Shown here one piece after another: positions 26,103 through 41,510 of a stretch of 57,420 nt of DNA. Every line of letters begins with the position of its first letter. Positions within the stretch are counted from its first letter, which is position 1. The DNA is from an uncultured Halieaceae bacterium (GTDB taxonomy: Bacteria; Pseudomonadota; Gammaproteobacteria; Pseudomonadales; Halieaceae), in NCBI GenBank assembly GCA_913031575.1, contig CAJWEV010000008.1, positions 1 to 57,420 of the forward strand. Direction: 5' to 3'. A program made the translations under genes and the position numbers. The notes beneath the pieces were generated by a model. That model was not told where the DNA came from, did not search any database, and saw only the letters and a list, made by a program, of their open reading frames with translations.

Positions 26103-26858
26103 CTAGTTTGGTGCATTCCGCTTGAACCATCGCCAGAGCTTCTCCTCTTTCATTGGTAACATCAAAAACAGATGCTCAAGAGTGCCCAACCCGGCTAGGC
26201 CAGTCATTAATAGATATGAGTACTGCTGATATAGCTCTTCCGAGTCCCCAGCAGCGGTAAAGAGTAGATACGTAATACTTAAGCAACATACTAGCGAGAT
26301 GATTCCAAAAGTAGTGGTTGTGCCGGTTTTGATATATGAAACTGTGTGTCGCAAATTTGCCGGTAACCAGTCCGAATTGAATCGCTGAGTCCCCAAAAAT
26401 AGATTCAGTTTGGTGCTCCACCTCATTAACCACAGTATTAGTGCAGTGTGGAAAGCAACGGGGTTTCGGGCCTCCATCGATATGAAACCGAGCATAACGA
26501 CGGCGATAATGATAGAAATCTCGTGATACAAAGACGTATTAACACCACCCACAAAACGCTGTATCTCAGTTTGGTTGTCTGGCAAGGGATTCTTGTTGGG
26601 TCCAGTCACGTAGCCCATCAAATAGCTGGTCTCTAACCAAGCCCAAATCAAAAGCCCGAGGAAAAATCCGATGGTTACATCCCATAGAGTGCTCGCGTGC
26701 ACATTCTCAGTTAATAAAATAATCGCACCGAGAGTCAGGGAAGTTAGTAAGCCAAAGGCGCTAAATTTTTTATTACCTTCGAGCTGCACAAGTGTCAAAA
26801 CAACACCAGTTGCTAGCCACCAAGCAACAAGAGATAGCAAGAATGCATTTATAAACAT
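26103..26858 (-). CDS. puhE: Photosynthetic complex assembly protein PuhE
   Basis: A multi-helix membrane protein of 251 residues (about seven hydrophobic segments) matching the putative photosynthetic complex assembly protein family (DUF3623). Features: WWLATGVVL at the start, WAWLETSYLMGYVTGP in the middle, TLILWLMRWSTKLNLFLGT-like helix and HLFLMLPMKEEKLWRW at the end. In Rhodobacter puhE loss alters complex levels. Three bases separate it from puhC. Confidence 0.9.
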   Translation of the reverse strand: MFINAFLLSLVAWWLATGVVLTLVQLEGNKKFSAFGLLTSLTLGAIILLTENVHASTLWDVTIGFFLGLLIWAWLETSYLMGYVTGPNKNPLPDNQTEIQRFVGGVNTSLYHEISIIIAVVMLGFISMEARNPVAFHTALILWLMRWSTKLNLFLGTQRFNSDWLPANLRHTVSYIKTGTTTTFGIISLVCCLSITYLLFTAAGDSEELYQQYSYLLMTGLAGLGTLEHLFLMLPMKEEKLWRWFKRNAPN

Positions 26859-26861
26859 GCG

Positions 26862-27338
26862 TTACTTGTTCGCAACAACACTGAAGGATTGGTACTCCGC
26901 TGACTGATCGAGTATTTTCTGAAATACCCCTACATTGTCTCGTCCAAAAGCGTCGAGCGCTAACCAATACCCGGTAATTGGATCTGACAGTAGAAGACTA
27001 CCGGTCTGAAGTTTCTCCAACTTAAAACTTGATTGCGACTCGATGCTCCGAATTCTTCTTTCATTTACTAGCGTTCTAACCGCTCCTCGCAGAAAGAATC
27101 CTTCACCTGATTTAAACGTAGCCAGCTCCCTATCAGTATTACCAAGTGTCACGGTCACGGAACCGTCAGTCGAGTCGCGAAAACCTATGAGCAATTCATT
27201 TGTTACCTCAGCGGTCGGTCGAGCCGGCGGCTCGCCGTTCCCCTGCCCTATCAATCCGACCAATAACGAAATTGTTACCATCGCTGACAGGGAGACCAAT
27301 AGCGGATTTCTCAAAAAAAGAGATGTCATTATGCGCAT
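26862..27338 (-). CDS. puhC: Photosynthetic complex assembly protein PuhC
   Basis: A 158-residue protein with one N-terminal membrane helix (residues about 12-32) and a periplasmic domain containing the family patterns GSVTVTLGNTDRELATFKSGEGFFLRG and ITGYWLALDAFGRDN. It supports reaction centre/LH1 assembly. Start at 27338 (MRIM...) with GGGGAA upstream. Lies between puhB and puhE in the usual order. Confidence 0.88.
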   Translation of the reverse strand: MRIMTSLFLRNPLLVSLSAMVTISLLVGLIGQGNGEPPARPTAEVTNELLIGFRDSTDGSVTVTLGNTDRELATFKSGEGFFLRGAVRTLVNERRIRSIESQSSFKLEKLQTGSLLLSDPITGYWLALDAFGRDNVGVFQKILDQSAEYQSFSVVANK

Positions 27339-27356
27339 ATTTTGTTCCCCAAGGAT

Positions 27357-28028
27357 TCAGAGTAAAGCTGGGTTCAGACCCCCTTGTTGCTCGCTTTGAC
27401 GATCATCCGTCTGTCTATTTTGGACTGATTCGCCCTCAACGGAAATTAGCTCTTTGAGCAAACCCGCGACGACCTCCGGTTTCTCAATTGCTCTCAGCAG
27501 AGGTTGTACATGCTTCCATTCAAAAGTGCGAACACTCGGCCATAACAGCAGCCAATACACCTTCAGGCCTTTATCCGGTACTAGTACGATGTCCCCTGTG
27601 TCATCCGAGTAAGTTCGAATACCAGCGGACTGCAGTTTGGTTAGCGGGATTGCAATCACTGAAGGAAGCGCAAGGCCTGATCGGATCACGAAACGCTTGT
27701 TAGTTAGTGCGTAGATCGTGCTTTTGGCATAAAAGTGCCCGAGCACACTAAGTATGGCGATCACTATCCCACCGAGAGACAACTGCCACAAAAGCGAACC
27801 CAGCAGCACCTTAATCTCGGCGGCCGAGGAGAGCGTTCCAATACTGGTGAAACCAACTACTAAAGCAAAATACATCGTTAGCGCCTTCAAATGAAAGGCT
27901 CTACGAATGAACGCAGATGGCTTAGGTTGGGCACTCCAAAGGAGCGTTTCATCGGGCGGAAGATCGAAAGCTCCATCACTGTCGATCGATCCGCCGCGAG
28001 TGATTACATCGGTCAGATCAGCACTCAT
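27357..28028 (-). CDS. puhB: Photosynthetic complex assembly protein PuhB
   Basis: A PH-like (bPH2) membrane protein of 223 residues with two or three helices. Signatures: LPPDETLLWSAQPKP, YALTNKRFVIRSGLALPSVIAIPL and the DTGDIVLVPD segment. PuhB assists reaction centre assembly. The last bases of puhA overlap its start by four. The C-terminal 25 residues are polar and Gln-rich. Confidence 0.92.
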   Translation of the reverse strand: MSADLTDVITRGGSIDSDGAFDLPPDETLLWSAQPKPSAFIRRAFHLKALTMYFALVVGFTSIGTLSSAAEIKVLLGSLLWQLSLGGIVIAILSVLGHFYAKSTIYALTNKRFVIRSGLALPSVIAIPLTKLQSAGIRTYSDDTGDIVLVPDKGLKVYWLLLWPSVRTFEWKHVQPLLRAIEKPEVVAGLLKELISVEGESVQNRQTDDRQSEQQGGLNPALL

Positions 28029-28783
28029 AGTACCGGACCCAGACGACTGGGCTTGGCATACAAAGTACCACCACCATAGAAGCCTACAATTTTGTCCTCT
28101 TCCTGAAGTGTCACCTGATCTGGATTCGCCAACTTAGGGACCTGTTTGAACTGATCGCCTCTAATTGATTTAACCCTAACCGATCCATCCTTTTGAACAC
28201 GCGCAAAGTTCATCGGCAATAAAACAGAGCCAGCTTCAGTATCAACCTCGGCGTAACGAAAATGAGGCTCTGCTCTGTCAACCCACATATCTATCACCGT
28301 GCCACCAGACTCACCGTCGCACCCATATACTTCATGACCTCGGGGGTCAGGGTCGCGTGCGCTCACTTTATGGTCACTGTCCACTCGCAGTGGGACGATC
28401 CTCGGACGGCCGTCTTCGGACATGTCAGGGTGTTCTGGTCTGATCGCATAAGCAGCGGGTCCAACTCCGTCCACCATAGGGTCGCCGGTTGGTTCAAGAG
28501 GCGAGCCGGGGGCGGGGCTCGTTGGCTTTGCCTTTAGCTCGTACTCGTCCTTCCATGGTGCAGGAACCGTTCGCTCCCCCTGGCCATGAGCCAATCGATA
28601 GGTCTTCGGCTCTGGCATTCCGCCAAGCCCAGTTTCATAACTGTCAACAACCCCGTCTGCTCGATAAGGGAAACCCTCGCGTTTGCCTTCTCGATGCAAA
28701 TAAATTACCAGCCAGACGAAAAAGACATTGAACGCAGTAAATAACATCGCCGTGATGTCGTAGTACAACTCTCCATTACCCAT
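28025..28783 (-). CDS. puhA: Reaction centre H subunit PuhA
   Basis: Single N-terminal membrane helix (residues 12-29) followed by FPYRADG and a large cytoplasmic domain with PAPWKDEYELKAKPTSPAPG, DPRGHEVYGCDGESGGTVIDMWVDRAEP and QVTLQEEDKIVGFYGGG. It caps the reaction centre and guides protons to QB. 252 residues, normal. GAGGAAT ribosome site; 26 bases after lhaA. Confidence 0.97.
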   Translation of the reverse strand: MGNGELYYDITAMLFTAFNVFFVWLVIYLHREGKREGFPYRADGVVDSYETGLGGMPEPKTYRLAHGQGERTVPAPWKDEYELKAKPTSPAPGSPLEPTGDPMVDGVGPAAYAIRPEHPDMSEDGRPRIVPLRVDSDHKVSARDPDPRGHEVYGCDGESGGTVIDMWVDRAEPHFRYAEVDTEAGSVLLPMNFARVQKDGSVRVKSIRGDQFKQVPKLANPDQVTLQEEDKIVGFYGGGTLYAKPSRLGPVL

Positions 28784-28809
28784 AGTAATTCCTCCTGTGG
28801 TATTGGTAG

Positions 28810-30233
28810 TTAAGTCGGGAAATCAACTAGTCTGACTTCGGTTGGATCAACGGTACCTCGCCTCAACCTATTGACTAGTGGACCAATCGCGATAAGCGCA
28901 GCAAATAGCAGTGCTATTTCAGTGTGGTAAACAAAGCTATAGCCAAAGTGGCTTGGCAATGAGTAGCTTTCATTGAAAAACGGTTGCAAGATGATTGGAG
29001 CGATATCCCGCAATGCACCCCCAAAGAAAATGGCAAGGCCTAAGGTCGTGGTCTGGATTGCCCCCCAAGTACCGATAACCAGCCCTGCCGTCGCCGTGTG
29101 CGTCAATAGCATCACGGCAGATAAGGTGCCAACAGCAAATAGGCCGTTACCCAAGCCTATAAAGAAAGTGCCCATGATAAAAATAACTAAGGAGTCTGTA
29201 GGGCCGGCAATAACAACTCCCGCAAATCCAAAAACACCTGCAATAGCACCTGCCGCCGCGAGTCTCATGGGATCCCCTTGGCCGCCCATGAAGCCTGAAG
29301 AAAGAGCAAGGGCAACCAACATTCCTGTACTAAAAATGGCTGTAAGCTGAGTCGTCTGACTCACAGTCATCAACAGGACCTCGGCGCCATAAGGCTCCAG
29401 CAAAATCTCTTGCATCCCAAATCCAAACGTCCCTAATGCAACAACAAAAAATAATCGCACTGCACCGGGTGTTGCAGATAATTCGTAAAACATCTCACGG
29501 AATTTTGGTCTTGGGGTCTCGAACCGAGTCAAGTCAGGGCGACGCTTTTCCATCTGCCACATTGCGATAATATTCAGAACTGCCACAACCACAGCTGAGC
29601 CCTGAATAACCTGTATTAGTCTGAAATAAGAAAATGGCTCCAAAAGGACAGCGAATAGAAGAGCACCCGCCAGCATACCCACGAGTAACATCAAGTAGAG
29701 AACTGCAACAACGCGATGCCGATTCTCGTCGCTCGCTAAATCAGTAGCCAATGACAATCCCGCAGTCTGCGTCATGTGCATGCCGATGCCTACCATAAGT
29801 AACGCCAGCAAAGACATAGCAAATCCCAATTTCGCAGCATTACCTTCACCCGAGGTCATAAGGATTAGCACAAAAGGCATTAACGCGAGACCGCCAAACT
29901 GGCCCATAGTTCCAGACCACAAATAGGGCAGTCGTCTGTAACCAAGATACGATCGGTGGTTGTCCGACCGATAGCCAATTATCATCCGAAGCGGTGCAAG
30001 CAGCAGCGGCAACGCGAGCATCGCAGAAATAATCCAAGCAGGGTGCTGCAGCTCAACTACCATGATGCGGTTCAGTGTGCCATTCAAAAGCACGAAACAA
30101 ATACCGACTGAAATTTGGAACAATGACAAGCGTACGAGCTTTCTACCCGTGATTTTCTCATCCGCAATATCAAGCCAAGGTAAATACCGGGAATTTACCC
30201 GTGAACTTAACTCCATCAATTGCTGGCGATTGA

Positions 30234-30240
<7 letters not shown>
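28810..30240 (-). CDS. lhaA: LH1 assembly protein LhaA (PucC/BCD family)
   Basis: A 12-helix protein of the bacteriochlorophyll-delivery branch of the major facilitator superfamily, needed for LH1 assembly. Typical: LVRLSLFQISVGICFVLLNGTLNRIMVVEL, RMIIGYRSDNHRSYLGYRRLPY, GFGMQEILLEPYGAEVL. 476 residues. It starts inside the end of bchM (7-base overlap) and precedes puhA, the canonical position of lhaA, which distinguishes it from the second family member at 41503. Confidence 0.9.
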
Positions 30241-35545
<5,305 letters not shown>

Positions 35546-35574
<29 letters not shown>

Positions 35575-37102
35575 ATAGCGTATCTACTTGAATGGTTAAT
35601 ATCCCCTGTTCTTCCGCGAAACGCTCGGTATTCCGGCGGGCCTTTCCCCGCACGAAAAAGGGGATTTTTTTTAATTCCTTTTCTGCCTCGAAGGCCCAAA
35701 TAACATTTCCCTCGCTCATGGGCTCATCGCCATCACTTAATGAACGTGCACCCTCACCTTCGCTTCCTAAGTGCGACGGACCAACACTGTCGTTGAATTC
35801 GAAATCGTCTCTAAACATGTGAAGTAAGTGCTCTTCCAGACCCATGATCAGCGGGTGCACCCAGGTATCGAACAACACGTTCGCACCCTCAAATCCCATT
35901 TGAGGAGAATACCGAGCTGGATAGTCTTGGACGTGAGCAGGTGTTGAGATAACAGCACACGGTATACCCAGACGCTTTGCGATATGACGTTCCATCTGAG
36001 TGCCCAAGACCATCTCTGGCTGAAGCTCCTGCACCTTGGCTTCAACCTCTAAATAGTTGTCAGTAATAAGCGCCTCGAGACCGTATTCTTTAGCGGCTGC
36101 CCTTACGTCGCGTGCACGCTCGCGACTGTACGTACCCAAACCAACCACATTGAAGCCCATCTCATCGCGCGCAACACGCGCGGCGGCTATCGCGTGGCTC
36201 CCATCCGCGAAAACAAAAACACGCTTGCCAGTTAGATAAGTTGAGTCAATTGACCTCGAGTACCAAGGAAGCCGCGAATCCCCTACTGCATTGGCATCGA
36301 TATTAAGATCGAGTACCTGAGCGACCTCGGCAATAAAATCGCGTGTTGCCCCCCAGCCCATCGGAATCGTCTGGATGGTCGGCATACCAAATGTGCGCGC
36401 CAGCCAGCTACAAGTAAGATCGGAAACCTCGGGGCACAAGTTCACGTTAGCGTCAGCAGCAGGTATCGATTGCAGATCTCGTGGGGAGGCTCCCAAAGGA
36501 GCTACAACGTTCACATCTACACCCATTGACGCCAGCAATCGCTCGATTTCCACTACATCATCTCGGCACCGGAAACCCAACTTGGTAGGTCCAAGCAAAT
36601 TCACACTGGGCTTTATTTCTGGATCACGCTTGGGTCGCTCGCTACCTGGCGCCGGTGCCTGGCGAGACAAAAGACCACGAACAAGTTGATAAAAAGTTTC
36701 TGACGCGCCCCAGTTTTCTTTCCGCGTGTACGCCGCCATCTCAAGGGGAATGACGGGAACAGGCAAATCGGCTCCCAGGGCAAGAGCACCGGGCTGATCC
36801 TGAATAAGTTCTGCAGTGCATGAGTCGGCAACCATAAGCACCTGTGGCTTAAACCGTTCTGCGGATTCGCGCAGAGACTTGATGACCATTTCTGCGGTAG
36901 ATGAACCCAGGTCTCGCGCCTGAAACGTTGTATAAGTCACAGGTGGTCGCTGACCATCGCGCTCAATCATTGTGAATAGGAGATCGGCGTAAGTATCTCC
37001 CTGTGGTGAGTGCAGCATCAGGTGGACATCGCGCATTGAAGCCGCAATTCTTATTGCGCCAACGTGTGGTGGACCTTCATATGTCCAAAGTGTCAACTCC
37101 AT
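35546..37102 (-). CDS. bchB: Dark protochlorophyllide reductase subunit BchB
   Basis: NifK-like subunit of the light-independent protochlorophyllide oxidoreductase; forms the catalytic complex with BchN. Starts [20 protein letters not shown], has [18 protein letters not shown], and the C-terminal [20 protein letters not shown] domain found in BchB/ChlB. 518 residues. It overlaps bchN by 10 bases. Operating without oxygen, this enzyme's O2 sensitivity contrasts with the O2-requiring AcsF, as in other aerobic phototrophs. Confidence 0.97.
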
Positions 37103-38382
37103 GAGCCCACCTCTAAGATAGACTCGCGAATAAGCGGCTTCGCGAATAGGCTGGCTAGATCTCCAGCCTGGTCAAATCCTTGGACGGGAGAGAATACGAG
37201 CTCAATAGACCACTTTGTTCTTAGCCCCTCTGACTCCAAGGCATTGGCTATCCCCATTCCACAAACAGTGAGATCAGGTCGGGCCTCTCGAACGCGATTC
37301 AATGCTGGATCTAAATCTTGTCCCTCGACAATGCAAACATCTGGGGGCAGCCGTGCAAGCTCACCGCGCATAACTAGCTGATCATGAAAAGGCGTGCCAA
37401 TCTCGTTTATGGTGAGGCCACATTCTTCACTTAAGAAGCGAGCCATGGGAATCTCTAGCTGGGAATCAGGGAGAAAGTGAATGCGCTTTCCTTTGAGCTT
37501 TGCCGCCTGCGTTTCAATGGCGCGCTTTGCCCGTTGGTAGGGCAACTCCAAGGTTTGTTGAACGCGCGCATCATCAACACCATAGGCTTTTGAGATCGCT
37601 TCAAACCATGATTTGGAGCCTTCAGCACCAAGCGGGAATGGCGCAGTAATAATATCTGCACCACGCTCAATTAGCGCTCGCACAGTCTCCCCAACAAAAG
37701 GTTGAGCAGCAACGAGACGCGTGCCCTTACCCACTGCCGGCAGATCGTCTGCCTTCCGGCCTGGGTAGAAATGAACGTTGGAAATACCAAGATCGTCGAA
37801 TATACGACGAAACTGATCTTCAACAATATCAGAGACCGTTCCCAAAACGACTAGATTCGCCTCTCCGCTAGGCAAAGCAGGGAGTTCAGCAGCGGTGCTC
37901 TTAAGACATTGATCCTCACCTTGAGTAAACGTGGTCTCGATGCCACTACCGCTGAAAGCCGAGATGCGCACCTTGTTCTCATGCTTTGCCTGAAGCTTCG
38001 CCGCGGCCGTCTCTAAATCCAACTTAATTACTTCAGAGGGGCATGATCCGACTAGAAATAACCTATTGATCCCTGAACGGCGGGTGATAAGCTCCGATAC
38101 GACGCGATCCAGCTCTTCATGACAATCCGCCATACCAGCAAGATCACGTTCTCCAAGAATCGCAGTCGCGAACCGAGGCTCGGCGAAGATCATCACGCCA
38201 GCAGCCGACTGAATCAGATGGGCACAAGTGCGTGATCCTACAACGAGGAAAAAAGCATCCTGTATCCTACGATGTAGCCAGATAATCGATGTGAGACCGC
38301 AAAATACTGCGCGCTGACCGCGCTCTTGAGTTTGAGGACCCGGGTGGTGCTCTGCCACAGTGCTTGCGATAACACTACTCAC
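37093..38382 (-). CDS. bchN: Dark protochlorophyllide reductase subunit BchN
   Basis: NifD-like partner of BchB. Cluster Cys lie in [29 protein letters not shown] and [32 protein letters not shown] is characteristic. 429 residues from a GTG at 38382 that overlaps the bchF stop (GTGA). Confidence 0.97.
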   Translation of the reverse strand: MSSVIASTVAEHHPGPQTQERGQRAVFCGLTSIIWLHRRIQDAFFLVVGSRTCAHLIQSAAGVMIFAEPRFATAILGERDLAGMADCHEELDRVVSELITRRSGINRLFLVGSCPSEVIKLDLETAAAKLQAKHENKVRISAFSGSGIETTFTQGEDQCLKSTAAELPALPSGEANLVVLGTVSDIVEDQFRRIFDDLGISNVHFYPGRKADDLPAVGKGTRLVAAQPFVGETVRALIERGADIITAPFPLGAEGSKSWFEAISKAYGVDDARVQQTLELPYQRAKRAIETQAAKLKGKRIHFLPDSQLEIPMARFLSEECGLTINEIGTPFHDQLVMRGELARLPPDVCIVEGQDLDPALNRVREARPDLTVCGMGIANALESEGLRTKWSIELVFSPVQGFDQAGDLASLFAKPLIRESILEVGSWS

Positions 38383-38894
38383 GATTTCGCCCCTGATCTA
38401 TAAGCGAGTCCACTCATATCAGAAGCACCAGACCGAGCTTGCTGAAATTTGAGCAAAAACTGAATAGCGTTCACCACATAAGCACTATATGCCGCGAGCG
38501 CGACCATCATTTGCTCTTGAGGGGTTCCTACAGCGGTAAGCCACATCAACAAGTAAATTGTGTGTAATGCAATAACGCCCATGCTCACTACATCTTCCCA
38601 AAAAAATGCAGGGGCAAAGAGGTAGCGTCCAAATACCACTCTCTCCCAAATAGCACCGGTCACCATGATGGAATATAGAATGAGCGTTTTAAGAATTACT
38701 GAAGCCGTGGCCACCGCAAGGCCAGTGCCGTTCAGCAAAAAATTGATTATGAACACAGTACTGATAGCAAAGACCAAAAACTGCAACGGTGCCAACACTG
38801 CTTGAACGAGCGTCCAAACCGTCTCATCGCGGCGCTTTTTCTGCTCAGGCGTATAAAGCCCACCACCTATCGAGTCGTTCGTAATGTGACTCAC
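38379..38894 (-). CDS. bchF: 2-vinyl bacteriochlorophyllide hydratase BchF
   Basis: Hydrates the 3-vinyl group, preparing it for BchC. A membrane protein with about four helices; LYTPEQKKRRDETVWTLVQ, ERVVFGRYLFAPAFFWEDVVSM and GTPQEQMMVALAAYSAYVVNAIQFL are typical. The GTG at 38894, with GGAAGG five bases upstream, gives 171 residues, matching known BchF; an ATG at 38942 adds an atypical leader. First gene of the bchFNBHLM-lhaA-puh unit, divergent from ppsR. Confidence 0.93.
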   Translation of the reverse strand: MSHITNDSIGGGLYTPEQKKRRDETVWTLVQAVLAPLQFLVFAISTVFIINFLLNGTGLAVATASVILKTLILYSIMVTGAIWERVVFGRYLFAPAFFWEDVVSMGVIALHTIYLLMWLTAVGTPQEQMMVALAAYSAYVVNAIQFLLKFQQARSGASDMSGLAYRSGAKS

Positions 38895-38983
38895 AGCACC
38901 TTCCCCGTCTTGCGTGTAGTGCACTAAGCACACACACTTCACGTCTTGTTATGAATTTGCAGGGTAGTGTTCGGCTCAAATGG

Positions 38984-39001
38984 TGTCAACAAAATTATAC
39001 A
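38984..39001. promoter_or_regulatory. PpsR-type operator between bchF and ppsR
   Basis: Exact TGT-N12-ACA. On the minus strand it contains TATAAT (38993-38998) and TTGACA (38984-38989), so it covers core promoter elements for bchF; it lies about 90 bases before the bchF start. A degenerate partner TGA-N12-ACG follows at 39009-39026, again with a seven-base gap. ppsR is 154 bases away on the other side and may be autoregulated. Confidence 0.7.
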
Positions 39002-39154
39002 TTGATCTTGATTAATAAATTTGACGTACAAGGGATATTGACAGAGCAGTGTAAAGATACTGATGACGATCCAATTTACGCTGTGTAACATTTAGTTTTA
39101 TAAGACAATAATATTGTTGGGGCCGATCTCAACAGTCTTGGAGCTATACACGCA

Positions 39155-40531
39155 GTGACTACCGCATCAACTTCTTCCTCAGAACTTCTGCTCCACCACA
39201 TAGCGAGCGTCCACTTCACCGTTACGGCCACAGGTTTCATCGTTAATTCGGAGACGAGCAGCCCTACAGGTACAATTCAGTCTGAGGATCTCGCTGGAAG
39301 TTCAGTCAGTGAAATTGTTGATGCCAATTCGCGCGAAGCTTTTAACACCAAGCTCAACGAAGCACGTCGTAACAAAGGGACACCTCTGCGTTGTGATATC
39401 ACTCTGACACCTCACAACACCGGCTCTGTGCCACTACTCTGCTGGCTATGTTGCGAGGATAGCAACGACGACGTCAGAGTCGCTGGCCTCGATTTACTTC
39501 CCGAGGTGAGTCTGCGGAACCAGCTACTGAACGCACAACACGCGATGGAACGCGACTATTGGTCTAAACGCAGGCTAGAGGCGCGCTATCGGCGACTGCT
39601 CGATATGGTCTCAGACGGATTCATCGTTGTAGACGATAGTAGTGGTCGGATAATTGAGGCCAACCCAATTGCCTCGGCACTATTAGCGGCTCCTGGTGCA
39701 AATCTTGTGGGAAAATCCTTCCCAGTTGGGCTTGACGATACAGCTCGCAGTACAATTGAACGCTTAACTCGAGAAGCACGGAGCGTGACCACAACAGTTG
39801 ACGCGATGCTGAGTAACGACGCTGGCTTAGAGCTCAATATAGCCATGACCTATCTCCGCCAGTCAGGCGAGGGACGGTTACTTGTAAGGTTAAGAGATGA
39901 TAGTGAGCACGATGTCGCGGGCGCCGAATTTCAGTCGTTCTTTGATGATGCGCCCGATGGTATTATCGAACTGGATGAGCAAGGAATTGTGCTAGCAGCC
40001 AATGATTCATTTCTTGAAATGGCGGGTCTAACGTCTAATGAACTTATAGAGGGACGACGCGCGGATCGCTGGATTGGTAGGTCTGCAGTGGATCTCAACA
40101 TTGTGCTGGATCACTCAAAACAAGCGGGGTCTGTGCGGCTCTACTCAACCACTCTTCGCACGGAAACAGAATCGTCGGTAGACATAGAACTCTCAGTGGC
40201 ACGGGTTAGCAAGAGGGACGCTACGAGCGTTTTACTGTTCATCCGCGACATAAGCCGTCGGATCACACCAGACCAATCCGTAGATGATCACCTGCCGCGA
40301 TCAATTGAGCAAATTACAGATCGCGTTGGACGCGTGCCTCTCAAGGAGCTTGTCCGAGAATCAACGGACGTTATAGAAGCTCTTTGCATCGAAGCTGCTC
40401 TGAAATTGACGAGCGGCAACCGTGCTTCAGCTGCCGAGCTTTTAGGTTTGAGCCGTCAAAGTTTGTATACAAAACTGCGTCGCTTCGATCTTGGCGATGC
40501 CGAGGTGGAGATTGACCGAGAAGCCGTGTAA
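39155..40531 (+). CDS. ppsR: Transcriptional regulator PpsR/CrtJ
   Basis: Redox-responsive repressor of photosynthesis genes that binds TGT-N12-ACA. 458 residues from a GTG at 39155. Order: an N-terminal PAS-like region (about 10-130), a coiled linker (NAQHAMERDYWSKRRLEARYRRLLD), two further PAS domains (about 145-250 and 260-375), and a Fis-type helix-turn-helix (NRASAAELLGLSRQSLYTKLRR). Cys411 in ALCIEAALKL matches the redox Cys of CrtJ at the start of the DNA-binding domain; a second Cys cluster (CWLCC) lies in the first PAS region. No aerR gene precedes it, unlike many clusters. Confidence 0.93.
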   Translation: MTTASTSSSELLLHHIASVHFTVTATGFIVNSETSSPTGTIQSEDLAGSSVSEIVDANSREAFNTKLNEARRNKGTPLRCDITLTPHNTGSVPLLCWLCCEDSNDDVRVAGLDLLPEVSLRNQLLNAQHAMERDYWSKRRLEARYRRLLDMVSDGFIVVDDSSGRIIEANPIASALLAAPGANLVGKSFPVGLDDTARSTIERLTREARSVTTTVDAMLSNDAGLELNIAMTYLRQSGEGRLLVRLRDDSEHDVAGAEFQSFFDDAPDGIIELDEQGIVLAANDSFLEMAGLTSNELIEGRRADRWIGRSAVDLNIVLDHSKQAGSVRLYSTTLRTETESSVDIELSVARVSKRDATSVLLFIRDISRRITPDQSVDDHLPRSIEQITDRVGRVPLKELVRESTDVIEALCIEAALKLTSGNRASAAELLGLSRQSLYTKLRRFDLGDAEVEIDREAV

Positions 40532-40551
40532 ATAATTAGTTACCGTAAATT

Positions 40552-40569
40552 TGTAATGATTTGTTGACT
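40552..40569. promoter_or_regulatory. Weak PpsR-type site upstream of bchG
   Basis: TGT-N12-ACT, one mismatch, 29 bases before the bchG ATG. One-mismatch sites are common by chance, so this is only suggestive. Confidence 0.25.
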
Positions 40570-40598
40570 GTTTCCGTCAGCATGTACAACATGATGCG

Positions 40599-41510
40599 AT
40601 GGCTAATTCGACGACGGTTACAGCGGGGGCGACGTCGAGATCATCGATCATTGACTACATTCAGCTCCTAAAGCCCATCACATGGTTCCCTCCCATGTGG
40701 GCGCTTATGTGCGGCCTCATCTCCGGCGGATTTAGCCCTATCAGTCACCCCTGGCTCTTTATTTTTGGGATGATGCTCACCGGACCATTGGTCTGTGGTG
40801 CCAGTCAAATCATCAATGACTGGTGCGACCGAGAGGTTGACGCCATCAACGAACCTGATAGACCAATTCCATCAGGGCGTGTAAGCGAGAGCCGCGCCTT
40901 TAAGTTTGCGTTTGTCTGGTCACTGCTTGCCCAACTTTGGAGCTTTAGCCTTGGAATATGGGTTGCATCTGCTACCGCACTTGCACTGATTCTCGCGTGG
41001 GCCTACAGCGCCCCTCCACTGCGACTGAAGCAAAATGGCTGGTGGGGCAATTTATCAGTCGCCATCAGTTATGAAGGTCTCGCCTGGGTGACAGGCGCGG
41101 CGATTGCTTTTGGTGGGCACTTGCCAAGCGTGGATATCTTAGTTGTTGCGTTACTTTATAGCTTGGGCGCGCATGGCATCATGACTCTCAATGATTTCAA
41201 AGCCATCGAAGGTGACATTGCGGTTGGGATCCGATCATTGCCTGTCCAACTTGGACCCGAGTCTGCAGCACGTGTAGCCTGCCTCGTAATGTTAATCCCT
41301 CAGCTAGTGATATTAGCGCTTCTTCAAACGTGGGAGCATACTCTCGCCGCGGCACTGGTCGCGATTTTAATTGCAGGGCAATTGCTGGCCATGCTGCGCT
41401 TACTAAAAGACCCGAGATTGCTCGCTCCGTGGTACAACGGCATTGGTGTTACCCAATATGTTGCAGGAATGATGGTCACTGCGAGTGCATTAGGAGGCTA
41501 CCTTGTCTAA
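40599..41510 (+). CDS. bchG: Bacteriochlorophyll synthase BchG
   Basis: UbiA-family membrane prenyltransferase that attaches geranylgeranyl (or phytyl) diphosphate to bacteriochlorophyllide a. First Asp motif NDWCDREVDAINEPDRPIPSGR and second motif LNDFKAIEGD are intact; about eight or nine helices. 303 residues. Overlaps the next gene's TTG start by eight bases. Confidence 0.96.
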   Translation: MANSTTVTAGATSRSSIIDYIQLLKPITWFPPMWALMCGLISGGFSPISHPWLFIFGMMLTGPLVCGASQIINDWCDREVDAINEPDRPIPSGRVSESRAFKFAFVWSLLAQLWSFSLGIWVASATALALILAWAYSAPPLRLKQNGWWGNLSVAISYEGLAWVTGAAIAFGGHLPSVDILVVALLYSLGAHGIMTLNDFKAIEGDIAVGIRSLPVQLGPESAARVACLVMLIPQLVILALLQTWEHTLAAALVAILIAGQLLAMLRLLKDPRLLAPWYNGIGVTQYVAGMMVTASALGGYLV

